Shown in pieces: positions 1 through 11,622 of a stretch of DNA of 64,000 nucleotides. Where the stretch lies: the NCBI GenBank assembly GCA_963422465.1, contig OY730173.1, positions 2,976,001 to 3,040,000 on the forward strand, given 5' to 3'. The position numbers and the translations under genes were made by a program. Numbering within the stretch: position 1 is the stretch's first letter; each line of letters begins with the position of its first letter. Below the pieces are notes generated by a model that searched no databases, was not told the origin of the DNA, and saw only the letters and a program-made list of their open reading frames with translations. This DNA comes from Lichina pygmaea. Lineage: Eukaryota > Ascomycota > Lichinomycetes > Lichinales > Lichinaceae.

Positions 1-1230
1 ACAAGAAAAAAGGCCAAGTCTACAAGACAGACAAGAAGCTAAGAAAAGAAAACAAGGGGAAGTACTAAGAGTATACTCAAGCTCAAGACTGAACACTCAG
101 CTCCCCACTTTCCCACTTGCACAGAACTCAGAGTTCCAAATCAACATACCCAGAAAAAAAGCTACTGAGATCTTGGAAGACTCTAGCCAAGAAGATTAAT
201 AAGTTACTCCACACTTAACTTTCTCCAGTACAATGTCCAGAAAAGCCAGACATGCCAAGAACTTCTACTGGCAAACCCTAGACTACAGGAAGTGGACATC
301 ATCACTCTGCAAGAACTCTGGAAAAATCCCCACCAAGAATCAAGCATCTCTACAATATTCTCAGCCTTCTACCCTTTACAAAGCCAGAAGCTAGGGAGAA
401 CACTTGTTCTTGTTAACAGAAGAATTTTGCGGTCATCTATAAGCCCAATTTTCTGGAGTAAAGATCTAGTCTCCTTGGAGATAAGAGTTCAAACAAAGTC
501 ATTCTGGATCCACAACCTCTATTTCACACCAACAAGCCAAAGGAACTATAGAGAGTCAGCTCAGACTCTTCTAGACCTACTGGAACAAGCTATCCAAAAA
601 AAAAGTGAACATATTCTCCTGACAGACTCAAATCTCCACCAACCAAGTTGGTCAAAGTCAAGCCAGCTATACTCAGAACTGGCCTTATTCTTCAAGAACC
701 TAACAGACAAATAGGGACTAGAGCTGGCAATAGCTCCCTACACACCAACAAGAGCAAGAACTCTTCTAGAACCACCTTCATCAGCAATTGATCTTTCTTT
801 TATTTCAAGTTCTTTACTTAATTCTCTTATTTACTCACAAATTAACATAAGATTCCACACAGAGTCAGACCACAGACCAGTGCACACAATTCTCAGTCTG
901 GAGACTCCAAGAAAAACTAGAACAGACAAAAAGAACTGGAGAACTCTGGATGCTAGTCAAGCAAGACAAGAAGCTGATAATCTACCACCTATTCTATCTC
1001 TAACCAGCAAGAAAGAAGTGGATGATTACCTGGAAAGACTGGACAAAACTCTCCAAGAAATTGCAAACAAGACAACTCAACCTTGCAAAGAGTCCGGGTA
1101 TGCAGTACTATAGTGGAACCAGGAAATTAAAGAAATAATCCAGGAGGAAAGAAAAGTAAGAAGAAAAGTACTCCAAGACCAAGAGGAAACCACCAGACTA
1201 GAGAAGATAACTAAAAAGAAAAAGAGTCTG
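1..1230 (+). mobile_element. LINE-a, Tad-like non-LTR retrotransposon, piece 1 (endonuclease and linker)
   Basis: This is the upstream part of a LINE whose 5' end lies outside the window. The frame at 292-714 resembles the apurinic-type endonuclease of Tad/R1-like LINEs, with an ITLQELW box near its start and a LLTDSNLHQPSW box near its end. Another frame at about 719-1230 continues with the AIDLSF and SDHRPV boxes and the basic linker before the reverse transcriptase. The frames are interrupted by stops, so this copy is dead. It is cut at 1230 by LTR element A, and the same LINE resumes at 27421. The 5 bp gtctg at 1226-1230 and 27421-27425 are the target duplication. Confidence 0.8.
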
Positions 1231-1688
1231 TGTTAAGGTCTAGGCTGGAACAGCCCAGGTAAGCGAGGAAGGAGTGTTAGTCATACAGAACAACATCCGA
1301 CCGATCCGGTGGACAAGCAAGAGCTAAGTGAGGAGCTTGTCTGGTGGACAAGCAGGAGCTAAGCGAGAAGCTTGTCTGGTGGACAAGCAGTCCCTAAGTG
1401 AGAAGCTTGTCCAGTGGACAAGCAGTCCCTAAGTGAGGAGCTTGTCCACGCAAAAGGATGATACTCCTCAAGGAGACCCCCCCCTCAGGGCATCTGTATA
1501 AAGACCCCCCAAAGAGCCCGGAGAGATTAGCTCTCTAGGCTGAACACACATGCACATATTGTACTGAGACAATAGTACAGAGAAAGCTTCTTATCTGTCT
1601 ATTCCTCTATCAAGTCTCTGTCTAGAATCCACTCTGTGAAGCAACAGATTGTACTGGCTTCTGTGTGAACCTGGCCCAGTCTTTAACA
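1231..1688 (+). repeat. 5' LTR of element A with four 35-bp U3 repeats
   Basis: The LTR is 458 bp. Four units of 35 bp lie at about 1307-1446, each bounded by the inverted arms GACAAGC and GCTTGTC. Just upstream at 1301-1309 is the palindrome CCGATCCGG, two CGG triplets in everted orientation. A TATA-like box (TATAAAG) lies near 1497. The 3' LTR at 26998-27420 is 423 bp, shorter by 35 bp, which is exactly one unit. Confidence 0.85.
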
Positions 1689-1723
1689 GTTTCAGCCTCT
1701 AACATACAGGACACTGACTTGAT

Positions 1724-2200
1724 ATGATAGTGGATCCACAAAGCCCTACCTTTTCCCAGGCAGCTCAAGCCCAAGCTGCTCAGGTGGCTCAGGCCCAGAC
1801 TGTCCAGGTGGCACCTATTGTTAACCTACCCCTGAAGCCCTTGAAGGTAGGTGCTCTGAAGAGGTACGATAGATCCAGGGAAGGACTGGAGTTGTTCTTC
1901 TCACAACTGGAGCTTTACTATAGGTTCAACACAGCCCAGTTCCCAACAGACCAGGAGAAGGTGCTATTCGCAGCCTCCTACCTGGAAGGACTAGCCTTCA
2001 CTTGGTTCAACATCTACTTAAAGGATTACCTAGACAATCAGGCAGACCCCAAGGAGCAAGAAGACAATATCTGACAGGTCATGGGAAGCTTGAAAACCTT
2101 TAAGACAGCCATGAGAAAGATGTTTGGAATCCTTGACAAGGAAAAAGACACAGAACAAAAGCTCCAAGCACTGCGGCAAACAGGATCAGTATCAGAGTTC
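1724..2200 (+). pseudogene. Element A gag, N-terminal part
   Basis: The frame opens at ATG 1724 and matches the start of the gag of elements C1 and C2 (KPLKVG, ELFFSQLELYY, QEKVLFAASYL). It ends where element B1 is inserted at 2201. It is a broken fossil of a Ty3/gypsy capsid gene. Confidence 0.75.
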
Positions 2201-2882
2201 TGTTGCAGTCTGTACTGTACTGTCCTATCTGAGTATAGGATTAGGGTGAGAGTTGGAAGGTGGGTTGGTTCTCGCAGGAGAGGAGTGTCAAGGAGTGCGA
2301 AGGGGTTTGGTGGAACATGGTGGTGGTGACACCTGATCAATAGCTTTGTACAAAAGGATTGTATTGAAGTAGATCTAGTTGTCTGGATCACAACATGAGT
2401 TGAAGATGATTGTTCCATAAGGGAACTATCACCAGACTATATAGTGCTCAGTTCATGAGCACAGTGAGCTCTGCTCACTTTGCTCACTTGGTGAGATTAG
2501 TGAGCTCTGCTCACTTTGCTCACAGTTCATGCATGCTGCGGTGAGCTGGGTAAGCTCTGCTCACTTTGCTCACTTGTTTATGCACACTGCAGTGAGCTGG
2601 GTGAGCTCTGCTCACTTTGCTCACTTGTTCATGCACACTGCAGCAAGCTGGGTGAGCTCTGCTCACTTTGCTCACTTTTCATACACGCTGCGGTGAGCTG
2701 GGTGAGCTCTGCTCACTTTGCTCACTTGCTTGTGCATATGCATACTGCAGTGAGCACTCTCCAGTTTGTCTCACCAGTCACGTGACTGGTTCCCGTGTCA
2801 TGCTGCCTGGTACTTCTGTCCAGTATCCTGTCTGCTGCTTTCTGTAAGTATATAAATACTGTGTTCCTCCTGGGTTGTAACA
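2201..2882 (-). repeat. 3' LTR of B1, U3 type I (GTGAGC/GCTCAC repeats)
   Basis: This LTR is 682 bp with TG...CA ends. About five units of roughly 55 bp carry the palindrome GTGAGC-tct-GCTCAC (about 2455-2755). The sense TATA box (CTATATAG, 2437-2444, minus strand) and an antisense TATAAATA (2851-2858, plus strand) lie at opposite ends of the repeat block. GTCACGTGAC is present near 2776. The 3' LTR of B3 has the same length. Confidence 0.85.
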
Positions 2883-2925
2883 CTATCCTCCTCTCCATCT
2901 TTCATCATCTTGATGAAATCCAGTC

Positions 2926-3240
2926 ATGCCTCCAAAGTCATGTGCGACTGTTAGCGGAACTCAGCTTGCTGCTCAAATCTGTGATCAGGGTTTTGTTTCA
3001 CGTACACCCTGCAACTTTTGTGTTCTTCGTGGTCATCTGTGCTTCCAGATGTCAGGAGAAGACAATAAGTTGAAATGTGCTGCGTGCACTCAGTGTGGAA
3101 GGTCTTGTGTCTCTGTGTTCTGGGAATCTCTGACATGTCCTGGGACAACCTCCGTGAGGATGTGGCCGCTGACAAGGCAACACACGACACACTCTTTGAA
3201 CAACTTGCCACAGTGCAGACTTGTCTGTCTCAGAAGTGAA
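2926..3240 (+). pseudogene. B1 antisense frame, Zn2Cys6 cluster protein
   Basis: A plus-strand frame lies inside a minus-strand element, between chromodomain and 3' LTR. It opens at ATG 2926, 44 bp from the LTR edge and 68 bp past a TATAAATA box in the LTR. The translation carries six cysteines spaced C-x2-C-x6-C-x11-C-x2-C-x6-C, which is the GAL4-type Zn2Cys6 pattern; the loop between the second and third cysteines reads VLRGHL. The homologous frames of B2 and B3 continue with a short leucine-bearing helix. It is a fossil. A role as a DNA-binding regulator is inferred. Confidence 0.7.
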
Positions 3241-3387
3241 AGGTGTTGGAGGGCGCCAAGGTCTGTGCAAGGCAGAAGCTTCAGTGCTTGGTGAAAGAGA
3301 TAGAGTTGGATGGTGAGGATTTGACTTGATCAGTCATTGACATGTCCCTCCTGCAGGCTGAGCTGTTCAGTCCTGCTTCTGCTGAAA

Positions 3388-6300
3388 CTATCGCAGAAGA
3401 AGCTGGCAGTTCACAAGTTTCTTGAGTGGTTTCCAGGTATTTTCCGAGTCTGGGTATCCTTTCCACTTGACAAGGTATTGCTGACCTTTCCTAGCCAGGA
3501 TCTGTTCAACTTCGAACTCTTGTTCTTCTTCGGGTTGATAATAGAATGTTTCCTGCAAGGGTGTGCTCTGGTCAGCTGGTTCAATCATTGATATATGAAA
3601 GTTTGGATGGACTCTGGCATCCCTTGGTAGTTGTATCTTGATGTTGACTGGTCCTGTTTTTTCTTTGACTGAAAATAGTCTGACCTTGATGTTGTCAAGT
3701 TTCTTTGTCTTTGGTTTCTTTGTTTTCCAATTTCTTGTGAGGAGGTAGACTTTATCCCCCTTCTTTAGCTGAGATGCCATTTTTGATTTCTTGTCTATTT
3801 GATGTTGCATTCTTTCTGAGGTCTCTTGAAGGTAGTGCCTCATCATCGTGTGCGTTTGTCGTAGGAGCTTGTCATGTTGGAGTGTTTTCTCCGTGTTTGG
3901 TGAAGTTCTGCTTGGCATCCTGATGTTTGTATGTTGTCCAAAATTGGCAAAAAATAGCGATTCCTTTGTTGAGTCTGATCTGTGCTGGTTGATTGCCAGC
4001 TGTGCCACTGGTAATAACTGTACCTAATTGCTGTAGGTCTGGTTGATGTAATGCTGTAAGTAAGTCTCCAGGACTTGGTTTGCTTGCTCTGTCTGGCCAT
4101 CAGTTTGTGGGTGATAGACTGTAGACATTTTGGGTTTTGTTCCCATGGCTGCACTGATTGTCTGCCAGTAGTTGGATGTGAAGAGTTTGTCTCTGTCTGT
4201 AATGATCATGATCAGAACTCTGTGGTCTCTGACTAATCTGTCTAGTAAGAGGTGTCCCAACTGTTCTACTGTGTGGGTCTTCTTGAATAGTACCACTATT
4301 AGGTATTTTGTGAATCTGTCTACTATCACCATAATCAAGTTGTAGGTGATTCCTGTGACTGGGTCTTTGGACTTGGGTAGCTTTGTGATGAAGTCTATTG
4401 ACATGTCTTCCCACAGACCTCTTGGTATTGTGTTCGGGTGTCCTTCTCTGTATAGCTTATGTCTTCCATGTTTGTTTTTCTGGTATAGTAGACACTTGCT
4501 GATGTAGTTTGTGACATGTTGTCAGAGGTTAATGACATTGTTCCCTGCCTGTTGGATGAGGTCTGTGGTCTTGGAGATTCCTGGGTGACTATGTGCTGGA
4601 TTGTTGTGGTAGTTCCTTATTAGTTCTTCAGTGTCTTCTGCTGTGAGCTTGTTGATCTGTGGTTGAGGCACCAGGTTTCCTTGCTGGTCCTACTGTAAGA
4701 TCATTCCTTGGTGTTCATCATCTTCCATGTGGTCTTTTCATCAGGTTAGTGTGTCTGCTCTCCTATTGTCTTGTCCAGGGGTGTACAAGATCTTGAACTT
4801 GTGTTGCCCTAGGAGTTCAGCCCATCTGACTTGCTGTCTGTTCAGCTTCTTGGTTGTTGTGAATGTTGTCAGATTTTTGTGGTCTGTGAGAACAGTGAGT
4901 TCAGAACTGCTTTCCGTGTACACTCTCCAGTGTTCAAGTGTGTTGACAACTGCCAGTAGCTCTTTGTTGTGGATATTATAGTTTTATTCCACTTGTGTTA
5001 TTTTTTGTGAGTAGTAGGCAACTGGGTGCCACTTGCTGTCTGCCTGTTGGCATAGACATCCTCCCACTACCTGATCTGAAGTGTCTGTCTTGATTTGTGT
5101 TGGTTGGCCTGTCTTGAAGTTGAGGAGAACTGGTTCCTTGGCGCAAGTGTCCTTGAGCTGTTGGAATGCTTTTTGTTGTCTCTCTGTCTACCAGTACTCC
5201 ATGTCCTTCTTTGTGAGTTCTGTCAGTGGTGTTACTATCTGTGAGTAGTTCTTTATGAACTGTCAGTTGAAGTTGGCAAATTCTAGGAAGGCTTGTAGTT
5301 CCTTAACTGACATCAGTGTTGGCTATTGCTAAATCACTTTGATTTTCTCAGAGTCAATCTTGATCCCTTTGATCTCTATAACATATCTGAGGAATTCAAC
5401 TTCCAGTTTGTTGAACTCGCATTTCTTTGGGTTAAGCTTGAGCCCTGCCTGTTGTAGGTATCATAGAACATCCTTCACATGTTTGGTATGTTCCTGTTGT
5501 GTGTTTGAGTAGACAAGAATGTTGTCTAGGTAGGTGATAGCTGTTTGGTCCAGGTGTGCTCTGATGATGTTGTTGATCAATGCTTGACATGTTGCTGGTG
5601 TGTTCGTGAATCTGAATGGCATAACCAGATACTTGTAGTGTCTGTATCAGGTTCTGAAGGCTGTCTTCCATTCTTCTCCTTCTTTCATGCGTATCAGGTT
5701 GTATGCTCCTTTCAAGTCCAGCTTGGTAAAGATTGTAGCTTGGCTGATCCTGTCTCGCAATTTGTTTGTATTTGGCAACAGATATCAGTTCTTGATAGTA
5801 ATGTCATTGAGTTTCCTGTAATCCACACAAAGTCAAAGACTTCTGTCTTTCTTTGGTGCAAATAGTATCAGGTATCCTGCTGGTGATTGAGATTCTTGAA
5901 TGAAACTTTTTTTCAGGTTTTCCTCCAGGTACTCACGAAGTACTTGGAGCTCTTTCTCTGATAACTGGTAAATTGGTCCAAATCCTGGCTCCGTCCCTGG
6001 TTGCAACTTGATCTCATGATCCCAAGGTTGGTGCTTAGGCAACACTGCTGTTGTTGTCTTTTCCTGAAAGAGGTTATTATACCCAGGTCAGTACTCTTCA
6101 GAGATCTCCAGAGAGTTAACAACTTCCTCTCTCTTCATCTCTGACTGTTTGGCCACCTGGTTCTGGGGTGTGCCTGTCAAGGCAGACCTCTTCTCTTGAG
6201 AGTTGTCCTTTCTGTCAGTGAGGTTCCACTGAGGACTTCTTCCCTCATCTGTCCACACTTTCTGCGGCTGGTAACAGGTCCGAGCTGTGTTGTTAGTGCA

Positions 6301-7602
6301 GTTCCTAAACATGAGTACTCCTGTCTTCCAGTTAACAACTGGGTTGTGCTTCTTTAGCCAAGGCATCCCCAAATAGATATCCTGAGTGGCCAACTTGACA
6401 ATATCAAGGTGGATCCTTTCAGTATGGTGTCCGGTAACTATTTCCATTGGCTGCGTCTCATGGCAGACTAGCTCTGTCTGTCCATTTGCCATCACAAGCT
6501 GATAGGGCTACTGCTTGCGTCTCCTTCCAGTGCTGAGGGTATTGTAAAGTTGTCTCAAGATGTAGTTTCCACTGGCTCCAGAGTCAACAAGTGCGTATAT
6601 CTGTACTGGTGTGTTGGCGTGTAGTGACACAGGCAATCGCAGGTGCTTTGTGTTGCTAGGGGTCATGTTGTTGAGCTTCTGATGTCACCCCTTGACAAGG
6701 GAGTTCAGTCTTTTCCTGATTGAAGTGTCTTTCCACTGACTGGGCAATAGGTCCAGCCATTCCCATCAGTCCTGAGGAATCTGTTCATGAATTTGTCTTG
6801 CTGATGCTTGTCACATCCCAGCTTGAGGCAGTACTGCCAATTGTTGATGTAGCAGTTGTAGTTGTTGCCTTGCTGTAGGAACATGAGGTGTTTGCGCCAA
6901 TCATGTGTGTGCCCAGGGAATACAGTGTGTTGGCGTTTGTCCCAAAGATAGATCTCACACACATCCTTCTCACAATTGACCCAATGCTTGTGGCAGGTGG
7001 TGTGGTAGGGTGAATGTCCTCCGTACCTTTGTAGTTGTTCGTGGTAGGTGCAGTAGTGCTTTGTGTAAAACCTCCACTGTAGTTCACTGTGCTGTAGATT
7101 TCATGGGTCCATGCTGTAAGCATAGCTTCCTTGTGGTATTTCTTCTTTGATAGACATGGGTTTGTCTCAGTCCCCATCAGAGGTGGTTAAGGGCTCCTGT
7201 CCCTTGTCCTGACCTGTCTGTTCTGGTAGGTCCTTGCCTCCTGATGTTGCCAGTTGGTGGACTGCTTCCAATGTCTGATCATAGTTATCCTATTGTTCAA
7301 GGGATAGCTGAGCCTCTCCTGGTGGGTCCTCTGGCTTGATGACATTCCAGTCTCTGTCAAGTGTATTAAGTTACTGTCAGTGCACCTTGTTCTTTGAATG
7401 ATAGTCTTTCACTATGTGGCCTAGCTTGCCACAGGCATAGCACTTCAGTACTTTCCTCTTTTTGTTGTTCCTTCCCTTTGTGAACTTCCTCTTGTGGTGG
7501 ACTGCATCCAGTTCCATGGGTGCATAGCCATATAGGTCATGTGGCGGTGTCTTGTTAGGCGGCTTGTAGTGGTTGCTCACATGCCATGTGGGGTGGCTGT
7601 AT
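3388..7602 (-). pseudogene. B1 gag (C-terminal part)-pol: zinc knuckle, protease, RT, RNase H, integrase, chromodomain
   Basis: On the minus strand this holds the CCHC knuckle (CYACGKLGH), a protease with LGMPWL downstream of a DSGASGNY active-site box, reverse transcriptase, RNase H (AELLGQHKFKILYTPGQDN), integrase (SIDFITKLPKS, TDRDKLFTSNYW, YHPQTDGQTEQ) and a chromodomain ([16 protein letters not shown]). The order is that of Ty3/gypsy chromoviruses. The element is broken in many places. Confidence 0.85.
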
Positions 7603-8201
7603 TGTTGCAGTCTGTACTGTACTGTCCTATCTGAGTATAGAATTAGGGTGAGAGGTGGAAGGCAGGTTGGTTCTCGCAGGAGAGGAGTGTCAAGGAGTGC
7701 GAAGAGGTTTGGTGGAACATGGTGGTGGTGACACCTGATCAACAGCTTCGTACAAAAGGATTGTATTGAATTAGATCTAGTTGTCTGGATCACAACATGA
7801 GTTGAAGACAATTGTTCCATAAGAGAACTATCGCTGGACTATATAGTGCTGGCCTGTCAAGACAATCAAGATTGTCTTGACAGTCTCAACATCAAGACAG
7901 GTGAGATTGTCTTGACAGTCCCACCATGTTATGCACCCTGCGTCAAGACAGGTGAGATTGTCTTGATGCTTCATGCATCCTGTGTTGAGACTGGTGAGAT
8001 TGTCTTGATGCTTCATGCATCCTGCGTCAAGACTGGTGAGATTGTTTTGATGCTTCATGCATGCTGCGTCAAGACTTCTGTGTGTCTTGACAGTCACGTG
8101 ACCCCTTGTTGGTTGGTCACTTGACTTCCATGGTGTCCTCTTGCCTGGCCCGCGGCCTGATTGCCTATAAATAAGTGGCTCCCATCCCCTGGGTCGTAAC
8201 A
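7603..8201 (-). repeat. 3' LTR of B2, U3 type II (GTCAAGAC palindromes)
   Basis: This LTR is 599 bp. The U3 block holds an inverted repeat at 7856-7881 (GTCAAGACAATC, 2-base spacer, and its reverse complement) followed by units of about 50 bp with GTGAGATTGTCTTGATGC. The sense TATA box CTATATAG is at 7839-7846 (minus strand) and TATAAATAA at 8166-8174 (plus strand). The flanks (about 7603-7850 and 8100-8201) match type I LTRs closely while the repeat block does not. Confidence 0.85.
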
Positions 8202-8239
8202 CTACTCTCCTCTCCTTCATTAATCATCCTGATGAATTC

Positions 8240-8745
8240 TTGAGTATGTCTGCAAAATCACGTGCCTCTGCTTACCGAAACCAACTGGCAGCCCAGATCT
8301 GTGATCATAACTTTGTGTCGCTTGCTCTGTGTGACTTCTGTGTTTTGAACCACAAGCCCTGCTTCCAAATGTCTGACAACAACAATAAGTTGAAGTGCAC
8401 TGAATGCACTTGTTGTGGGAAGTCCTGTGTGTCACTTTCTTGGGAGTTGTTGAACATGACTCAAGATAACCTTCGTGAGGATTTGGCTGTTGATGAGGCC
8501 AAGCAGGATGCTCTTGTTGAGCAGCTTGCCAAGCTGCAGGCTTGTGTGTCCCGAAAGTGAAAGGTTCTTGAGAGTGCTGAGGGTTGAGCGAAGAAGAAGC
8601 TCCAGTGCCTTGTTGCTGAAATAGAGGTGGATGGTGAAGATTTATCAGTGACAGTCATTGACGTGTCCACGCTGCAGGCTGAGCTGTTCAGTCCTACTTC
8701 TGCCGGAACTGCTGCAGGAGGAGTGGGCAGTTCGCAAGGTTCTTG
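8240..8745 (+). pseudogene. B2 antisense frame, Zn2Cys6 cluster protein
   Basis: The plus-strand frame starts at 8240, 38 bp from the LTR edge and 66 bp past the TATAAATAA box. Six cysteines follow C-x2-C-x6-C-x11-C-x2-C-x6-C. The loop between the second and third cysteines reads VLNHKP, unlike VLRGHL in B1 and B3, whose LTR palindromes are also different. A helix with heptad leucines and valines (about 8,470-8,550) follows. The frame runs towards, and overlaps, the 3' end of the pol gene on the other strand. It is a fossil. Function as a regulator is inferred from the Zn2Cys6 pattern. Confidence 0.72.
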
Positions 8746-11622
8746 AGTGGTTCCCAGGTATTTTCTGAGTCTGGGTAGTTTTTCCACTTGACAAGGTATT
8801 GCTGACCTTTTCTCTTCAGAATCTGTTCAGCCTCAAATTCCTGTTCTTCTTCAGGTTGGTAATGGAATGTTTCCTGCAAGGGTGTGCTCTGGTCGGCTGG
8901 TTCAATCATTGATATATGAAAGTTTGGATGGACTCTGGCATCCCTTGGTAGTTGTATCTTGATGTTGACTGGTCCTGTTTTTTCTTCAACCGAAAATAGT
9001 CCGATCTTGATGTTGTCAAGTTTCTTTGTTTTTGGTTTCTTTGTTTTCCAATTTCTTGTAAGGAGGTAGACTTTATCCCCCTTCTTTAGCTGAGGTGCCA
9101 TTTTCAATTTCTTGTCTATTTGATGTTGCATTCTTTCTGAGGTCTCTTGAAGGTAGTGCCTCATCATCGTGTGCGTTTGTTGTAGGAGCTTGTCATGTTG
9201 GAGTGCTTTCTCCATGTTTGGTGAAGCTCTGCTTGGTATTCTGATGTTCGCATGTTGTCCAAAATTGGCAAAAAATAGCGATTCCTTTGTTGAGTCTGAT
9301 CTGTGCTGGTTGATTGCCAGCTGTGCCACCAGTAATAACTGTACCCAATTGCTGTGGGTCTGGTTGATGTAATGCTGTAAGTAAGTCTCCAGGACTTGGT
9401 TTGCTTGCTCTGTCTGGCTGTCAGTTTGTGGGTGATAGGCCGTAGACATTTTGGGTTTTGTTCCCATGGCTGCACTGATTGTCTTCCAGTAGTTGGATGT
9501 GAAGAGTTTGTCTCTGTCTGTAATGATCATGATCAGAACTCCGTGGTCTCTAACCAATCTGTCCAGTAAAAGGTGCCCCAACTGTTCTGCTGTGTGGGTC
9601 TCCTTGAATAGTACCACTATTAGATATTTTGTGAATCTGTCCACTATCACCATAATCAAGTTGTAGGTGATTCCTGTGACTGGGTCTTTGGACTTGGGTA
9701 GTTTTGTGATGAAGTCCATTGACATGTCTTCCCACAGACCTCTCGGTATCATGTTCGGGTGTCCTTCTCCGTATAGCTTGTGTCTTCCATGTTTGTTTTT
9801 CTGGTATAGTAGACACTTGCTGATGTAGTTTGTGACATGTTGTCAGAGGTTAATGACATTGTTCCCTGCCTGTTGGATAAGGTCTGTGGTCTTGGAGATT
9901 CCTGGGTGACCATGTGCTGGATTATCGTGGTAGTTCCTTATTAGTTCTTCAGTGTCTTCTGCTGTGAGCTTGTTGATCTGTGGCTGAGGCACCAGGTTTC
10001 CTTGCTGGTCCTGCTGTAAGATTGTTCCTTGGTGTTCATCATCTTCCATGTGGTTTTTTTGTCAGCTTAGTGCGTCTGCTCTCCTGTTGTCTTGTCCAGG
10101 GGTGTACAAGATCTTGAACTTGTGTTGCCCTAGGAGTTCAGCCCATCTGACTTGCTGTCTGTTCAGCTTCTTGGTTGTTGTGAACGTTGTCAGATTCTTG
10201 TAGTCTGTGAGAACAGTGAGTTCAGAACTGCTTTCCGTGTACACTCTCCAGTGTTTGAGTGCGTTGACAACTGCCAATAGCTCTTTGTCGTGGATATCAT
10301 AGTTTTGTTCCACTTGTGTTATTTTTCGTGAGTAGTAGGCAACTGGGTGCCACTTGCTGTCTGCCTGTTGGTATAGACATGCTCCTACTGCCTGATCTGA
10401 AGTGTCTGTCTTGATTTGTGTTGGTTGGCCTGTCTTGAAGTTGTGGAGAACTGGTTCCTTGGCGCAAGTGTCCTTGAGCTGTTGGAATGCTTTTTGTTGT
10501 CTCTCTGTCCACCAGTACTCCACGTCCTTCTTTGTGAGTTCTGTTAGTGGTGTTGCCATCTGTGAGTAGTTCTTAATGAACTGTCAGTTGAAGTTGGCAA
10601 ATCCTAGGAAGGCTTGTACTTCCTTAACTGACATCAGTGTTGGCCATTGCTGAATCACTTTGATTTTCTCAGAGTCAATCTTGATCCCTTTAATCTCTAT
10701 AACATATCCAAGGAATTCAACTTCCAGTTTGTTGAACTCGCATTTCTTTGGGTTGAGCTTGAGCCCTACCTGTTGTAGGCATTGTAGAACATCCTTCACA
10801 TGTTTGGTATGTTCCTGTTGCGTGTTCGAGTAGACAAGAATGTTGTCCAGGTAGGTGATAGCTGTTTAGTCCAGGTGTGCTCTGATGATGTTATTGATCA
10901 ATGCTTGACATGTTGCTGGTGTGTTTGTGAGTCCGAATAGCATAACCAGATACTTGTAGTGTCTGTATCAGGTTCTGAAGGCTGTCTTCCATTCTTCTCC
11001 TTCTTTCATGCGTATCAGGTTGTATGCTTCTTTCAAGTCCAGCTTGGTAAAGATTGTAGCTTGGCTGATCCTGTCTCGCAATTTGTTTGCATTTGGCAAC
11101 AGATATCAGTTCTTGATAGTAATGTTGTTGAGTTTCCTGTAATCCACACAAAGTCGAAGACTTCTGTCTTTCTTTGGTGCAAATAGTATTGGGTATCCTG
11201 CTGGCGATTGAGATTCTTGAATGAAACCCTTTTTCAGGTTTTCCTCCAGGTACTCGCGAAGTACTTGGAGCTCTTTCTCTGATAACTGGTAAATTGGTCC
11301 AAATCCTGGCTCTGTCCCTGGTTGCAACTTGATTTCATGATCCCAAGGTTGGTGCTTAGACAACACTGCTGTTGTTGTCTCTTCCTGAAAGAGGTTATCA
11401 TACCCAGGTCAGTACTCTTCAGAGATCTCCAGAGGGTTAACAACTTTCTCTCTCTTCATCTCTGATTGTTTGGCCACCTGGTTCTGGGGTGTGCCTGTCA
11501 AGGTGGACCTCTTCTCTTGAGAGTCATCCTTTCTGTCAGTGAGGTTCCACTGAGGACTTCTTCCCTCATCTGTCCACGCCTTCTGCGGCTGGTAACAGGT
11601 CCGAGCTGTGTTGTTAGTGCAG
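8694..11622 (-). pseudogene. B2 pol: RT, RNase H, integrase, chromodomain (part of protease in the other arm)
   Basis: On the minus strand this holds reverse transcriptase (about 11366-10590), RNase H (10559-10062), the integrase zinc region and core (about 9950-9000, with MDFITKLPKS, TDRDKLFTSNYW and TDSQTEQ) and a C-terminal chromodomain (about 8870-8700, [16 protein letters not shown]). It is the best-preserved pol of lineage B, but still broken. Confidence 0.85.

Noticed and set aside
2455-2760. Regularly spaced palindromic repeats resembling a CRISPR array
   Set aside because: The units are contiguous with no unique spacers, lie in the U3 of LTRs, recur in other LTR copies, and the genome is fungal.
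2516-2785. Cysteine/leucine-rich open frame on the plus strand
   Set aside because: It is only the translation of the U3 tandem repeats of the B1 LTR; the same happens at 41607-41338.
7603-8201. Reading 2201-8201 as one complete short element with two LTRs
   Set aside because: The LTR at 7603-8201 belongs to B2: it carries type II repeats, is flanked by tgtat shared with 20466-20470, and interrupts B1 gag.
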